Shown one piece after another: positions 25,601 through 40,600 of a stretch of 64,000 nt of DNA. This DNA is from Mactromeris polynyma. Taxonomy: Eukaryota; Mollusca; Bivalvia; Venerida; Mactridae. Numbering within the stretch: the first letter of the stretch is position 1; the number at the start of each line of letters is the position of its first letter. Position numbers and translations under genes: made by a program. The stretch covers positions 2,108,001 to 2,172,000 of the forward strand of contig JASFXZ010000016.1 in assembly GCA_032209605.1 (NCBI GenBank), written 5' to 3'. Under the pieces are notes generated by a model. It was not told where the DNA came from. It was given only the letters and a program-made list of their open reading frames with translations, and did not search any database.

Positions 25601-28600
25601 GAACTTAAATAATTTATCACCGTATACAACATACGTGAGTAAAGTCACGTGAACATTTGGATGATTATATTAGATTGATTTGCTTGTCTACTTTAGATTT
25701 TTTTCTAACGCGGAAACATCTCAAGCAAATAATTATTTTGATGATAACGATTGACTCATTCATTGTTGATTGTTTTGTTTTTATTTTGCGTTCTTTTGGT
25801 TATAAACTGTTGTTTAATTGTCATTTGATCGATTACGAAACGTAAATCTTATATGAATCATGAATTGAGTTGCAAAAATCTTTTCAAACGATTTTATAAT
25901 TAGAACACTATTTCATGTATAAGTTTATCGTATGATAAATAAAGAAGACACAACCCAATAGTTCATTCTTTACTGTTAACTATTTTTCGTTGGCAAGTTT
26001 TGTTCAATCTTTTTAACTCAGTAATTGAAGTTATTGAATAGGCAAAGACATTTTTACCAGGAATCAAAAATGTGCTAATCATTGTTTTAGTGGCAAGAAC
26101 TCACTACATTATATCATTCTTCGGTCGAGAATGCACCTTAACCCTCTTTGCTTTCGACAGTACTATAACTGTATTATGGAAGGGATAAAGGGAGAGAGCT
26201 CAAGAAGGGATAAAGGGAGATAATACGTGATAATCTCCTATGGTTGTAACCATGCCTACCGCCTATGTCAAAGTTTGTCATTTAACTAAGCCTATCATAA
26301 TATCATCATCTCGGTTCTATCCGTACACTATGTATGAAGTTGTTATGGAATTAATCAGTTGCCAGCAGGCTGCTTACTGTAAATATTTTGTGGGTTTTGA
26401 ATGCGGTAAGATATTTATTTCAAATGCAGAACAAATTACGACCATGCACAACTTCAGTGTTGACTGCCACATGAGATTATCACGAGTTATCGCCCTTTAT
26501 CCCATCATGTCTTCTCTCCCTTTATCCCTCCTCTGGCATGTGTATCTCTACTATATATATATACATAACCTGTAAACGGGATAGAGCTTTGGAATGTATA
26601 AAGGGAGAGAATTGATGACAATCCCCTGTGGTTGACTGCCCCTACCAAAACAACTTACTTCTCATAACGCATGATTCACCTACATATAGTAATGACCGGT
26701 TCAAGACAGTACATCTATTATCACCCAGTGCTTTTTTAGTGGCTTCTACTTTGTGTGGGGCATTTTTGGCTCGACTTTTATAGAATATTTATATAGAATA
26801 TAGACCGAGCATGAATAAAGAAAAGAGTCAATCGGTTAGAAACTTCAAAAAGATTTCAAACAAAAGAACCGACTCGAAAATAAATTTTATTTTAGATTTG
26901 AGAAAGCCTCGTTCATCAATACAACCTATGAACAACATTTTGTCCAAGTACAAAGCAAAATAGCAAAAAGTAATGTAATGATACAAACATCGCAAATAAA
27001 CTAAAACATCATGTATAAATTATAGATAATTATACAATAAGTGATCTAATGAAGAATTTGTTTCCTAATTTTAAATGCATAGTTTAAGTGTTTAAGAATT
27101 CTTTTGATATAATTTCACAATTTTTAACTAGATTTTACAATAAAATATTTAATGATGGTGTATTCCCGAAATGCTGGGAAGAGGGTATTATTATACCTAT
27201 ATTTAAAGGCGGGTCTCACGAAGTAAAAAACTATCGAGGAATTACACTCAACAATATTCTATCAAAGATATACTCCAAGTTGTTAGTTAATAGACTTACT
27301 ACATGGGCGGATAAACATGATAAATTTATCGATATTCAGTTTGGTTTTCAAAAAAATAAATCAACCACAGATTGTATCTTTGTACTTTATGCTATAATTG
27401 CGAAAACTTTATCAACCAAAAAAAAGTATACGTAGCATTCTTAGACTGGGAAAAAATGTTTGACAGAATTGACAGAATGCTTTTATGGAGAAAATTACTG
27501 AAGGAGAACATAAGTACTAAATTCATAAATGCACTACAATCTATGTATTCTAAAGTTACGTCATCTGTTCTATATAATCATATGAAATATAATCCGATCA
27601 ACTCTAAAATTGGTGTAAAACAGGGCGATCCGGCCAGTAGCATTTTGTGTCTTTTTTTCCTTAACGACATATTAAATCATATAAATAAATCTATAAATGG
27701 TATTGTAAGCATTGATGATATACAATTATTCCTTTTATTATTTGCTGACGACGCTGCTGTATTTGCATATGATCCAGTATCGTTACAATCTATCCTAAAT
27801 GATATAGAACAATACTGTAATACATGGAACTTAAGATTGAATGTCGCAAAAACTAAAATAATGATTTTTGAAAAAGGAAGACATACGTCATATGATTTTT
27901 TCATTTATAATACACGAATTGACATTGTTGAATCATTTAAATATTTAGGAAATACATCTTGTTAAAAATGGATGTTGGAACCGCACTCAAAAACGAATTG
28001 CCCAACATGCCTCATTCTCATTACATAATTTATTTATAGTATACAATCAATTAGATATTCCAATATCTCAGAGGATCAATCTATTCGACTCTGTTGTTTT
28101 GCCAACATTAAACTATTCTGCTGAAGTCTGGGGTCATCATACGAGCCCAAATATTGAAGCAATCGTCTCCAAATTTTGTAGAAGGATATTATGTGTTAAA
28201 CGATCAACAAATTTAAACGCTCTGTATGGAGAGTTAGGTCGTATACCCTTGTATGTAAACAGAAAATTAATAATGATTAAATATTGGATAAAAATATTAA
28301 CACTTAACGAACAAAGTATACTTTTTAAAACTTATAAAATGCTTAAGAATGATGCTGATGATGGCCTATTATACAATGGGAGTAATTGGGCATATAATAC
28401 AAAGAACATTTTAGAACAAATAGGATTGTCAAATATGTGGAACAACCAATTTAACATGCTTATTAATTACAACACTGTTAAACAACGAATATTAGACATT
28501 TTTCACCAAAGCTGGTTTCTTCAATTAATAACTCAACTCGCTTTGAAACATACATGTACAGTTTATTCAAACACTCATTTAATTTAGAAAGATATCTCGA

Positions 28601-31600
28601 CGTAATCAAAGAATCTAAATTTAGAATTGCTCTCGCAAGATTTCGAACATCATCTCATGACCTAGCTGTAGAACGTGACCGATATTTAAATATACAAATG
28701 TACATAGAAACGACAGAATTTGTAAAAACTGTAATACAGAAATGATAGAAAACGAATATCATTTTCTATTACTTTGCTCAAAATTCTCAGGTTTAAGATC
28801 AAAATATATAAAAAAATACTACTACACATGGCCCACGAAACAGAAATTGTCTAATATTATGACAGCAACATCAAACATTATTGTCACCAATTTGGCCAAA
28901 TATATATTCTACGCCAATCTAATTAGAAATTGAACCATTTTATGCTCATATTTTGATATAAGTATAATCTTTATTTGAGTCTCATCAATATGTACATACA
29001 TGCATATAAAACATTCAATTAATTCGTAAAACAATACATATTGCCATATTTTGATATATGTTGTATGTATACATGCACTGTAACATCATGTGCTCTTCAG
29101 AAAATCTATGCCTTTTGTCAGAAATATTTTTGTATAATTGCTATAAAACATGTTAATATGTTTTGAATGCAATAAACTATTTGTAGTTGTAGTTATAAAA
29201 AAACTGTTAAATTATTATGAATAACCCCATCTTCTGAATACTAATTCAGAAACTCGTTTATGCGTGAAAACAATCGTGTTCAGTATTCACCGTTAACATT
29301 ATCGCTTATTCAGCGTTTAAAATGTTTTAAAACAAATGTACTACAACAAGAGAGGGGAAAGTGGCCGAGTGGGAGTGTGTCTGACTTTTGATCCAAACAT
29401 TCTATAAAAGAGAGAAGATAAGAGGAAAAAATGTGATACCGAAATCTCAAAATTGACCGTGAGAGAAAAATGTGATACCAAAATCTCCAAATTGACCGTG
29501 AAATAAAAATATGATACCAAAATCTCCAAATTGACCGTGAGAGAAAAATATGATACCCAAATCTCCAAATTGACAGTGAGAGAAAAATATGATACCAAAA
29601 TCTCCAAATTGACCGTGAAATAAAAATATGATACCAAAATCTCCAAATTGACCGTGAAATAAAAATATGATACCAAAATCTCCAAATTGACCGTGAGAGA
29701 AAAATATGATACCAAAATCTCCAAATTGACCGTGAAATAAAAATATGATACCAAAATCTCCAAATTGACCGTGAAATAAAAATATGATACCAAAATCTCC
29801 AAATTTACCGTGAGAGAAAAATATGATACCAAAATCTCCAAATTGACCGTGAAATAAAAATATGATACCAAAATCTCCAAATTGACCGTGAAATAAAAAT
29901 ATGATACCAAAATCTCCAAATTGACCGTGAAATAAAAATATGATACCAAAATCTCCAAATTGACCGTGAAATAAAAATATGATACCAAAATCTCCAAATT
30001 GACCGTGAAATAAAAATATGATACCAAAATCTCCAAATTGACCGTGAAATAAAAATATGATACCAAAATCTCCAAATTGACCGTGAGAGAAAAATATGAT
30101 ACCAAAATCTCCAAATTGACCGTGAGAGAAAAATATGATACCAAAATCTCCAAATTGACCGTGAAATAAAAATATGATACCAAAATCTCCAAATTGACCG
30201 TGAAATAAAAATATGATACCAAAATCTCCAAATTGACCGTGAGAGAAAAATATGATACCAAAATCTCCAAATTGACCGTGAGAGAAAAATATGATACCAA
30301 AATCTCCAAATTGACCGTGAAATAAAAATATGATACCAAAATCTCCAAATTGACCGTGAAATAAAAATATGATACCAAAATCTCCAAATTGACCGTGAGA
30401 GAAAAATATGATACCAAAATCTCCAAATTGACCGTGAGAGAAAAATATGATACCAAAATCTCCAAATTGACCGTGAAATAAAAATATGATACCAAAATCT
30501 CCAAATTGACCGTGAAATAAAAATATGATACCAAAATCTCCAAATTGACCGTGAGAGAAAAATATGATACCAAAATCTCCAAATTGACCGTGAAATAAAA
30601 ATATGATACCAAAATCTCCAAATTGACAGTGAGAGAAAAATATGATACCAAAATCTCCAAATTGACCGTGAAATAAAAATATGATACCAAAATCTCCAAA
30701 TTGACAGTGAGAGAAAAATATGATACCAAAATCTCCAAATTAACCGTGAAATAAAAATATGATACCAAAATCTCCAAATTGACCGTGAGAGAAAAATATG
30801 ATACCAAAATCTCCAAATTGACCGTGAGAGAAAAATATGATACCAAAATCTCCAAATTGACCGTGAGAGAAAAATATGATACCAAAATCTCCAAATTGAC
30901 CGTGAAATAAAAATATGATACCAAAATCTCCAAATTGTCAGTGAGAGAAAAATATGATACCAAAATCTCCAAATTGACCGTGAGAGAAAAATATGATACC
31001 AAAATCTCCAAATTGACCGTGAGAGAAAAATATGATACCAAAATCTCCAAATTGACAGTTAGAGAAAAATATGATACCAAAATCTCCAAATTGTCAGTGA
31101 GAGAAAAATATGATACCAAAATCTCCAAATTGACCGTGAAATAAAAATATGATACCAAAATCTCCAAATTGACAGTGAGAGAAAAATATGATACCAAAAT
31201 CTCCAAATTGACAGTGAGAGAAAAATATGATACCAAAATCTCCAAATTGACCGTGAAATAAAAATATGATACCAAAATCTCCAAATTGACCGTGAGAGAA
31301 AAATATGATACCAAAATCTCCAAATTGACCGTGAGAGAAAAATATGATACCAAAATCTCCAAATTGACCGTGAGAGAAAAATATGATACCAAAATCTCCA
31401 AATTAACCGTGAAATAAAAATATGATACCAAAATCTCCAAATTGACCGTGAAATAAAAATATGATACCAAAATCTCCAAATTGACCGTGAAATAAAAATA
31501 TGATACCAAAATCTCCAAATTGACCGTGAAATAAAAATATGATACCAAAATCTCCAAATTGACCGTGAAATAAAAATATGATACCAAAATCTCCAAATTG

Positions 31601-34600
31601 ACCGTGAGAGAAAAATATGATACCCAAATCTCCAAATTGTCAGTGAGAGAAAAATATGATACCAAAATCTCCAAATTGACCGTGAAATAAAAATATGATA
31701 CCAAAATCTCCAAATTGACCGTGAAATAAAAATATGATACCAAAATCTCCAAATTGACCGTGAAATAAAAATATGATACCAAAATCTCCAAATTGACCGT
31801 GAAATAAAAATATGATACCAAAATCTCCAAATTGACCGTGAAATAAAAATATGATACCAAAATCTCCAAATTGACCGTGAAATAAAAATATGATACCAAA
31901 ATCTCCAAATTAACCGTGAAATAAAAATATGATACCAAAATCTCCAAATTGACAGTGAGAGAAAAATGTGATACCAAAATCTCCAAATTGACCGTGAGAG
32001 AAAAATGTGATACCAAAATCTCCAAATTGACCGTGAGAGAAAAATGTGATACCAAAATCTCCAAATTGACCGTGAGAGAAAAATGTGATACCAAAATCTC
32101 CAAATTGACAGTGAGAGAAAAATATCATACCAAAATCTCCAAATTGTCAGTGAGAGAAAAATATGATACCCAAATCTCCAAATTGTCAGTGAGAAACGGT
32201 GTCCTTGAATTCGGACCACGTTATGTTTTGCTTAGATCGGTAATGCCTAATGTAGATATGTACAGTACATCCAAGTTGCTTATAGCTTTATGTCATCGAT
32301 GAATATTTGGACTTTCTTTGTATTGTAGTAACTCCTTTTATTTGTAGGAATGACGCATTCAGTAAAGTTTTTCACATTTAATGGCGATACAAGTGCTCGA
32401 CACGAACAAAGAGGACAGGTTCCATCAATAAGGATTGCAAACAATGACATCACCATCTATTTCTGTCATTATACACATAAGGAGTGCGGTAAGTTAGTGT
32501 ACAAGTTCATACATTGTACACTGCAATATATTGTACTTATCTACCTGGTCACCGCACGTTTCTGCTAATTATTCAAAAGATGGAGACATGTGTAAGAAAG
32601 GAGTAAGATAAATTTTGTCAAGTTATTTCCAATGTATATGACAATAATAAGAAGTGACATATCAGAAAAGTATTTGATATATTGTTATTACTTAAAACGT
32701 GACGGAATTTCGCTTTTTGTGACATTTACTTACATCTGACGATACATTGTACAACGTAATAAATGTGTCCTAAAACTAGGCCTTCACATCATGTCTAGCT
32801 AAGCTACGCCCCTTTCATTTCACAATCATCTAAAATGTAAAGTTAACACATGTATTCTATCTTCATGTAAGTGAACTGCACCCTGTATCAAACCTATTCA
32901 CTCGCTCTAGTAGACGACCATTCGATTTTTCTATAGTTTTTTTAACTTAAATGGAAAAATGAAACAAATTGGCATTGAAAAATTTCCGATCATGATTTCC
33001 TGAGTTTGTTACCAAAGCCTTTTGACAGAACAAGTTCGTTATATTCGTTTGGAACAATAGTGCAGTCCATTTCCATTTACATGGTTGTAACGAAACTGAG
33101 AAGTGATCAACCAATGAAAACACGTACATAGCGTACACAATAATGATAATCTGAACTAATTTTGAATATACAGCAGTTAATGACAAAAAGTCAATACATT
33201 TTGTATTTATTTATACAGAGAATAGTTGGACAAAAAATTAATTTATGAATTTAGAAAATCAAAACTTATTTTTTCGGTTAAAACATTCGGTTTATTCCTG
33301 CAGGATGTACAGATATTTCTGGTGAGTTTATCGCCGGTCATACTGAGAAAGAAATAAACTGCACGATAAAACGATGTGTCTCTGAGAAAGGCAAAACTAC
33401 ACTGGAGGTTGTGTCTGGTGGTAAGTGAACGGTAAAATACTTCAAATGTGATTCTTATAAGCTCTATTTCAAGATACATTTAAACCGAAAGAGAGAGTTG
33501 AGATTTACAAGTGAATATCCTCAAAGCAATATTCAAGATGCATATTAATTCCATATATTGACTTACCTTAAGTACATAAAGTTAATTGCATATATTTTCT
33601 TAAGTTTGGTCACGAGAATAAGTCGGGAAAACGGTTTCTTTTGTATTTAAATGATAAATAATATCATGTTTGAAACCTCTAGAGCAGTGTCCAGTTTGCT
33701 GCAACATCCTTTCTCATAATTATATACGAAGCATTCATATTTGTCTGAAAAGTGTCACAACAGAATCTTTAACTGAACGGGTTAAAATTATTGTTTGTTA
33801 TCGAAACCAACACCGAGTTCGTATAAGACTAAAATTTAGTTTCGCCTTTACCATATTTTTACTTTTGAGTGCCTATGTGTTTTACTCAATCAATTTGCTA
33901 TGTACCAGGTTGTCCAAGTAATGGAACTTGTAGAAAGGAAGGGACCACGTGGGCAGAATTTCTTGGTGATTCTTGCATCAAGAAAACTTGTACTAGAGTT
34001 GTGACAGATGGTGTGATCAGTTTTGAAGTTCAAGAAAGTCTACCAGGTAAGCTTAGAGTATTACAATTTGCACCAAGCTATATTATTTTGATGCAATTAC
34101 TACAAAATGCTGTCGAGATAGTCTCATGTCGACCTTCCGTTGTGGGGCACGCAAAAACTGGACACGACATCGTGATATTGTGACAATGCGACACGAAATC
34201 TCTATGCGATACATGTCATCGCGTCATTAAATCGTGACATCTGAACAATTCCACACGACGTTCCAACAATATGAGACGACATTCCAACAATGCTACAGGA
34301 CATTTCCACAATGCTTACACGACATTTCGACACGACAATGTGGCATCGTGTGGGATTGCAATGCGTAATAGCCACATATCAACATAAATGTCGACATTTC
34401 GACACGACATCGCACAAATGCAATAAAGGTTATACGACATCGTGACGCTGTAATACGACATCGCGGCATTGTAATACGACATCGTGACATTGCAATACGA
34501 CATCGCGACAACACGACATGACATCGCAGCATTTTGACGCGACAGAGCGGAGAGATGGACGACATAAGACTTTAGTTGACAATGAAAATACAACACCTTT

Positions 34601-37600
34601 ATTTTAGCAAAACTGAAAATATACCTCAACTAATTCAGAATGATAAAAGCAATCATTAGAAGATTATCTACTGATAAAAATGTTATTGTCTGCTTGCAGG
34701 ATGTAAGGATGGGGAAATATGTAAAGATGTTGGAACAGAAATCTACAGAGAATGTTACACAAGTCAGTGCATGGTGGACACAGAAGCTAATACTACAACA
34801 TTCAAAGTGATCAAGGCAGGTAAGGTATTGTGGTTAGTGTTGGAGATAGTGTAATCGTATCTAGAATATCAAGCTCATTTCGAGATGACATCATGCATAA
34901 ATATCTAAATTCGGAATTTCAAAAGGCGCTTTATGCATTTCAAGACATTTGCAAAATAGCATGTGTTGCATAAAAACATGTGGTAAGTGTAAGAAAATCT
35001 AGATCTATGAAAACAATTGTATTTGAATACAGTAAATTCTCGACAATAAGACCACCCTTGGGACCCTTGGAAACTGGTCTTAATATTGAGGTGGTCTTGA
35101 TATTGAGATTGAATAATGAGCTAACAAGTGAAAATGGACTTGAAAAGTGTGTTCTTACTTTTGAGCTGGTCTTATTCATGATAGCGGTGTTCTTTAATAG
35201 AGGTTTTACGATTAGTATATAGTACTTGTGCATTCACTTAACGCATGTCAGTAAACTTTATTCTTCTTATTTATCTTTACTGGTCTGACAAAAGTGAAAT
35301 TGTAAAAATACAAATAATTAAATAAAACATATTAAAATATTCTCTCTCCGATACTTCACAACTATTCCAAGTACATAATTAATATCTGACCTATTCCAGC
35401 AATAATTCATACAGCTTAAGTACAAATACAAAATGTAATACTTAAGTGATATCGAAACGAATATCTACATTAATCACCGATTCACAACAACGTGGATACA
35501 TGCCAACAATTGGAACCAGTATACTCAAACAATGCCATTGCTCTTCGCCTTTTAAACTGTTAGAAAACCAATGATCAAACAAACCAGTAACCTGTGTATA
35601 GGTTCGCGTATTGGCCGATGGGGTGGAGGGCCTGACTCCTGATCAACATGTAAACAAGGAATATCTTGAAAAAGATGCTCGGCGCAATTTTAAGGTTAAG
35701 TTTTGTTGTGCAAAAGTTAAAAAAAGTCGAGATGTTACGATTGCTGGGCACTCCAGATCGAAATGAATTTCGGGAAATTTCGGTAAGGTAACGTACCTTT
35801 TATCGAAACGTCGACCAATCCGCTGTGCGGTTGAAGAGAACTTGGTTTAGTGGTTAACGTAAGATTTGATTGGTTTACACAACACTGATATGCAAATAGC
35901 AAAGCCATGTTAGTACGGGTGCGCCGAAAAATCGGGTTAGCTCTGTTGCAGGTGTGTCTACACATTATTTAGATATGAGATTCAATTTTCACGTATATTT
36001 TCAGATTGTCCGTGGTTAGACACATGTAAAGCACCTAACTCTACATGGGAAGATAACTGTATTATGTATCAATGTGATATGAGCATGGAATCAGGGCAGT
36101 ATAAATGGAACGTACAAAGTCTCGGTCATGGTAAGTTATCACCAAAACGTAGAGAACAATGAACGTATATATGGTAAGTTATCAGTAAATGCTGCTTCAA
36201 TGTAATAATTATGTTATGTCCCTTATGCCTGGAAGCTATCAAGGGTTATATTTTCAGCTATGTTTATAAATGATGCAATTCCCTGAATATCTTCTGGTTT
36301 TGTGTCAGTATTTTCTGTAAAGAGATTGTATTATCGGTTTCTGTACAAGCAAAGAAATTCAGTACAGATGTTTATGCTTTACGCTTTTTTATCAAATTGC
36401 TTTTTGCTATGAATTGAATTGTACATTGTGTCAAATAAAGGTTGGTTTATTCCTTTTATTGGTCGTTAAATTTAAATGGTTTGAGCGTGAATATATTTTG
36501 GCGCCATACAAACAATACCACAGGAGATTGTCATGAGCTTTCTCCCTTTATCTCTTCTGTAGTATATGTATAAATGTAATATAGTACTTTCATACATATA
36601 CTATAGAAAAGGTAACGGGATATACTCTAGAAGGAATAAAGGGAGATAACTCATGAAATATCCTATGCATTTTACATAGTTCATTCTTCCAGGAGCACTC
36701 TGCTACTTGCTCTTGCTACATTTATACGCGTTGCTTGCATCAAATCTCTACTGCTTGTTACATAACCTATTGCTCACTTGTTCACAAGGATGTACCGATG
36801 GTAAAGGGAATTGTTATGATGTCGGTCAGAATGTATCTGGACAGTGCTTCGAGGCTATCTGTACACTGAGTGAAAACAAGACAATTGTTTACTTGGATGT
36901 ACAAAAACGAGGTAACCATCTTCTGTACTATTATAGAATAAATTTGATTTTTTCAAGTGTATTTTAACCCTGTTTCAGCCATATATTTTGTCTTTCACTT
37001 GGACAAGTATGAAACATGAATCACTTTACTTCAAAATATTTAGATGAACGAACGAAATTCGTGATAAACGTCTAATTATCTGTTGAGTTATCTGTTGAGC
37101 AGATGATTCATAAGAAACTTCTTCATTGTTGACAGTTTTGTTTGAACGCTGACTGATTCTCTTCTGAAGAATAAATTATTTTCTTTGGCCGTACATAAGT
37201 GCATGGCCATTTCTATTACGGCACTTGTATGCAGGATTATTCTTTTAAATAATGCCAACAGACATCTTATACATGCACTTTAAAAGCGAAGTGTTTAAAT
37301 TTCAAATCGCCGAAAACGGTTTCACATAGAGATGGTATTTACTTCGGCAATGTCGTGTCTTCCTCTTAATTCAAAACTAATTTAATTAAACTGTTTATTG
37401 GTGGGTTATACACAGAACAAAACCATTTCTATATAGTATAAATTGATAAATAGTATAAGCTACCGTAAAGGCCACTCACTCTGTAGCGGCAGCATAACAT
37501 ATTTCTTATATTAATGAATAAAAAAAAGACATTTTTAGATACATGTATTTGGTAAGAAACGATTATCTTGCCGAAGAAAGAACATATTATCAAACAAAAT

Positions 37601-40600
37601 TGGACATATAACTTCCACCTTTCTCCGAAGAAAGTTCGCTTTCACTAAGGAACTTTTGGCATAAACTATTAAATTTGATGAATTCTGAGATGAAAACACG
37701 CCGTGACGTATGAAAAACGGTTTTGATGTAATGACATGTCGTTCTCTGTTTGTAATCAAAACGACAACTTAGAAAATCCTCTCCAGGTTTTGTCAACGTC
37801 CCTACTTTCGTTTTGATGTCTAAAATCGGCTTCTTTCGGTTTAGAAGCACGTCAATATCAAACTAACATAACTGCTTTTGTAAAATGAAATGCAAGTTGG
37901 TAGATTTGAACATATATCTGAGAAGACAAAACTGTATTGCCGCTTTAAGGACCATTATTAAGCTTATCGGTTGTGGATTCTTCCACAGCACAAAAATGTT
38001 ATAAATATTTGTGTTCGTATTGTATCTTGCTTCGCTTTATGTACATACCAGACACATTGTAAATTGATCACCTTTTAAATACGATAGTATAGCATAGTTT
38101 TATTTTTCTTCAACCTTACAAACATTAATAAGACTTTATCCATCAAAACTTCTTAAAAACGGTAAGGAATTCAATAATGAATGAATGTACGATATGTGTA
38201 ACTATACTATCACTTACATAATGGTGACCAATCACAAAGTTTGTTGAGTATGTCATGGCACTGAATCATTGCTCATAGGTTGCGCTAGGGGAGATAAATG
38301 TACAGCTGTGAATTCTACGTGGAAAGAAGGGTGCCATGAGTATAAATGTGAATGGATTGATTCAGAAAATGGATTTACTGCTCTAGTTAATGCTACAAGT
38401 GTTTGTGAGTGTACATGTATCATCTTTGTTTGCTTTTTATCTCTGCTTTTCATGTAGTGTGCGTCCGTGGTTTATTGCAAACTTTTGCACGAAACGTAGA
38501 CTTACGAACATGTTATACAGTCGAACAATATTCAACTGGCACTCATGTATACATGTATAATGTATGTACAAATCCGTTAGTTATCTATATTCAGTATATG
38601 TTTATGAGAACGGCTATTGTGCATGCAGAGAATGGCAAATATTAATGAGTGCCAGTTTAATGTTGTCTCAGATTGTATCTATATAACTATTATATTTATA
38701 ACTCTTTCACTGAGTTCACTGTTCAGATGATATTTGCAATTTCTCATCTAAAATATATCATCCACAATACTGCTCCAGCGCACTGATGTCATGGCGGGAT
38801 ATTCATGACATCACTTGACCAAGCTTTTGTACGGAATTAAAACTTAAACCAAACATTTATCCGATGCAAAAATATGTGTTCACTTTTCTGTATCATCTAA
38901 TATTTGAATACTCAATAAAACTCGAATCACTGAATGCTAAGACCTTTTTGTCAGAGTTCTGTGTAGTCTTGTATTATAGCGCTTCTATGTGCTAGTTTGT
39001 CGTTCTAATTGCACGCAAAGTAAGCTGGGTTTCAGCTTGTCGTTTCTTGTCTTACGATGTAACGTCATCTTGCTTCACCAAAACGACGATATCTCCTCGG
39101 TACACATGAGATTGTCACAAGTTATCTCCCTTTATCCCTTCTAAAGTTCTCTCCCTTTATCCCTTCTACATATTCTAAAGGGAGAGAACTTGTGACAATC
39201 TCTTGTGGCTCGGTATGCTTAAATATAAAAAAACCTGTACCCAGATATGATAATGTATATATGGGCGACCGGACCCAGGACAGATGCAATGGTACATTGA
39301 ATTTTAGTAACATAGTATATATTATATATGACTTGCAGCTTGTGAATGGAAAGGTAAATGCTACAAACAGGATGATGTGTGGTCAGATGGTTGCGTGGAT
39401 TATAAATGTATAGTAACAAGACAAAATGGAAAAGTCAATTGGAGTGTGAAAACAGCTCGTTTGGGTAAGAGTTTTTATCTGTTCGTCTGATAGAGACGCC
39501 GTTTTATTACGATAATTGTTTAGGCCCCCATCCGTTAGTTCAGTGGTTAGGGCGTTAGACTGTCAAGTGGACGGTTTGGGTTCGACTTCCAGGCTTGGCA
39601 ATTCATGTCCTTCCGTGACATTTGGCTAAGGTCATTTGTTCCCAAAATCTGATTCATATCGGGAAGTTATCAACTGCATACGGAAGGGCGAGTTAGCACT
39701 GGTTGTATATTAATTCCAGGAGAACAGGTTAACATAGCGCCGTGTATAACGGAACAATATTCACTCTCTTCTTCTAAGGCGGGCATTATAATGCAAAGAA
39801 GTATTTGTACTGACTTTTGTTTAGGAATACTCACATTCGTGTTTCTGTGTAGCCCTCTTTGGTTGACCACACCCAACACACATACGTAGTTATTTATACC
39901 ACAGAAAATTGTCATGGGTTCTCTCCCTTTATCCATTCTAGAGTTCTTTCCTTTTATCTCTTCAATAGTGAATGTATATTGAGTATTTCATAAAAGGAGA
40001 GAACTCGCGACAATCTCATGTAATTAGTACTGATACCAGGTGATGTTTAGTAAAGTAAAATACCCGCAAATTCGTTAAATACTCACATTATGCTTTTTAT
40101 GAATTTCCGCATATCCTGCAATCTATGTTTATGTGTTTTCTAGCTTGCATGAATTTTAATGGAAGTTGTGCGGCAGTTGGTGAAGAAATAACTCGTCATT
40201 GTGTTACATATAAATGCTCGATGATGGCAGGCAATCGTATAGGACTTAATGTTATATCCACAGGTGAGTGAATTGTTTCGAGGACTCCATGGTCGAGTGG
40301 TTATGGTCACTGACTTCTAATCACTTACCTATCCCCGTTTATGTCTCTATTCCCAACTTTGATCTAGATAATTCCAGCGTTAATGTCAAAAGTTCCAACA
40401 TTAATGTCAATATTTCAAATTTAAAAGTTGATCATTCGAAGTCTATAGCTGACTTTTTGAAAAATAAATCAGTTTATCTTAATACGCTTCATTACAGTCA
40501 AATACAAAACTTGCCTCCTCCAAAGGGTGTGAGTTTGGTGATGTTGCGCTCTATATCCAAATTTGATTCGTGGATATTTGAATGGTATGGTAACGAAGGT

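Noticed and set aside
27088..28933. Reverse transcriptase as a host gene
   Set aside because: At least three frameshifts, 5' truncation and a LINE-type 3' tail mark a dead retrotransposon.
29341..32103. A 920-residue open frame on the minus strand
   Set aside because: It is the 39-bp minisatellite read through; the product is a 13-residue repeat, and other frames are equally open.
31059..32219. Second long repeat frame on the minus strand
   Set aside because: Same array in another frame.
33670..33921. Frame with a hydrophobic stretch before exon 10
   Set aside because: It ends inside exon 10 in a different frame and lacks a donor; most likely chance in the intron.
39522..39600. tRNA-like sequence
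   Set aside because: It is the head of a SINE; the acceptor stem does not close.
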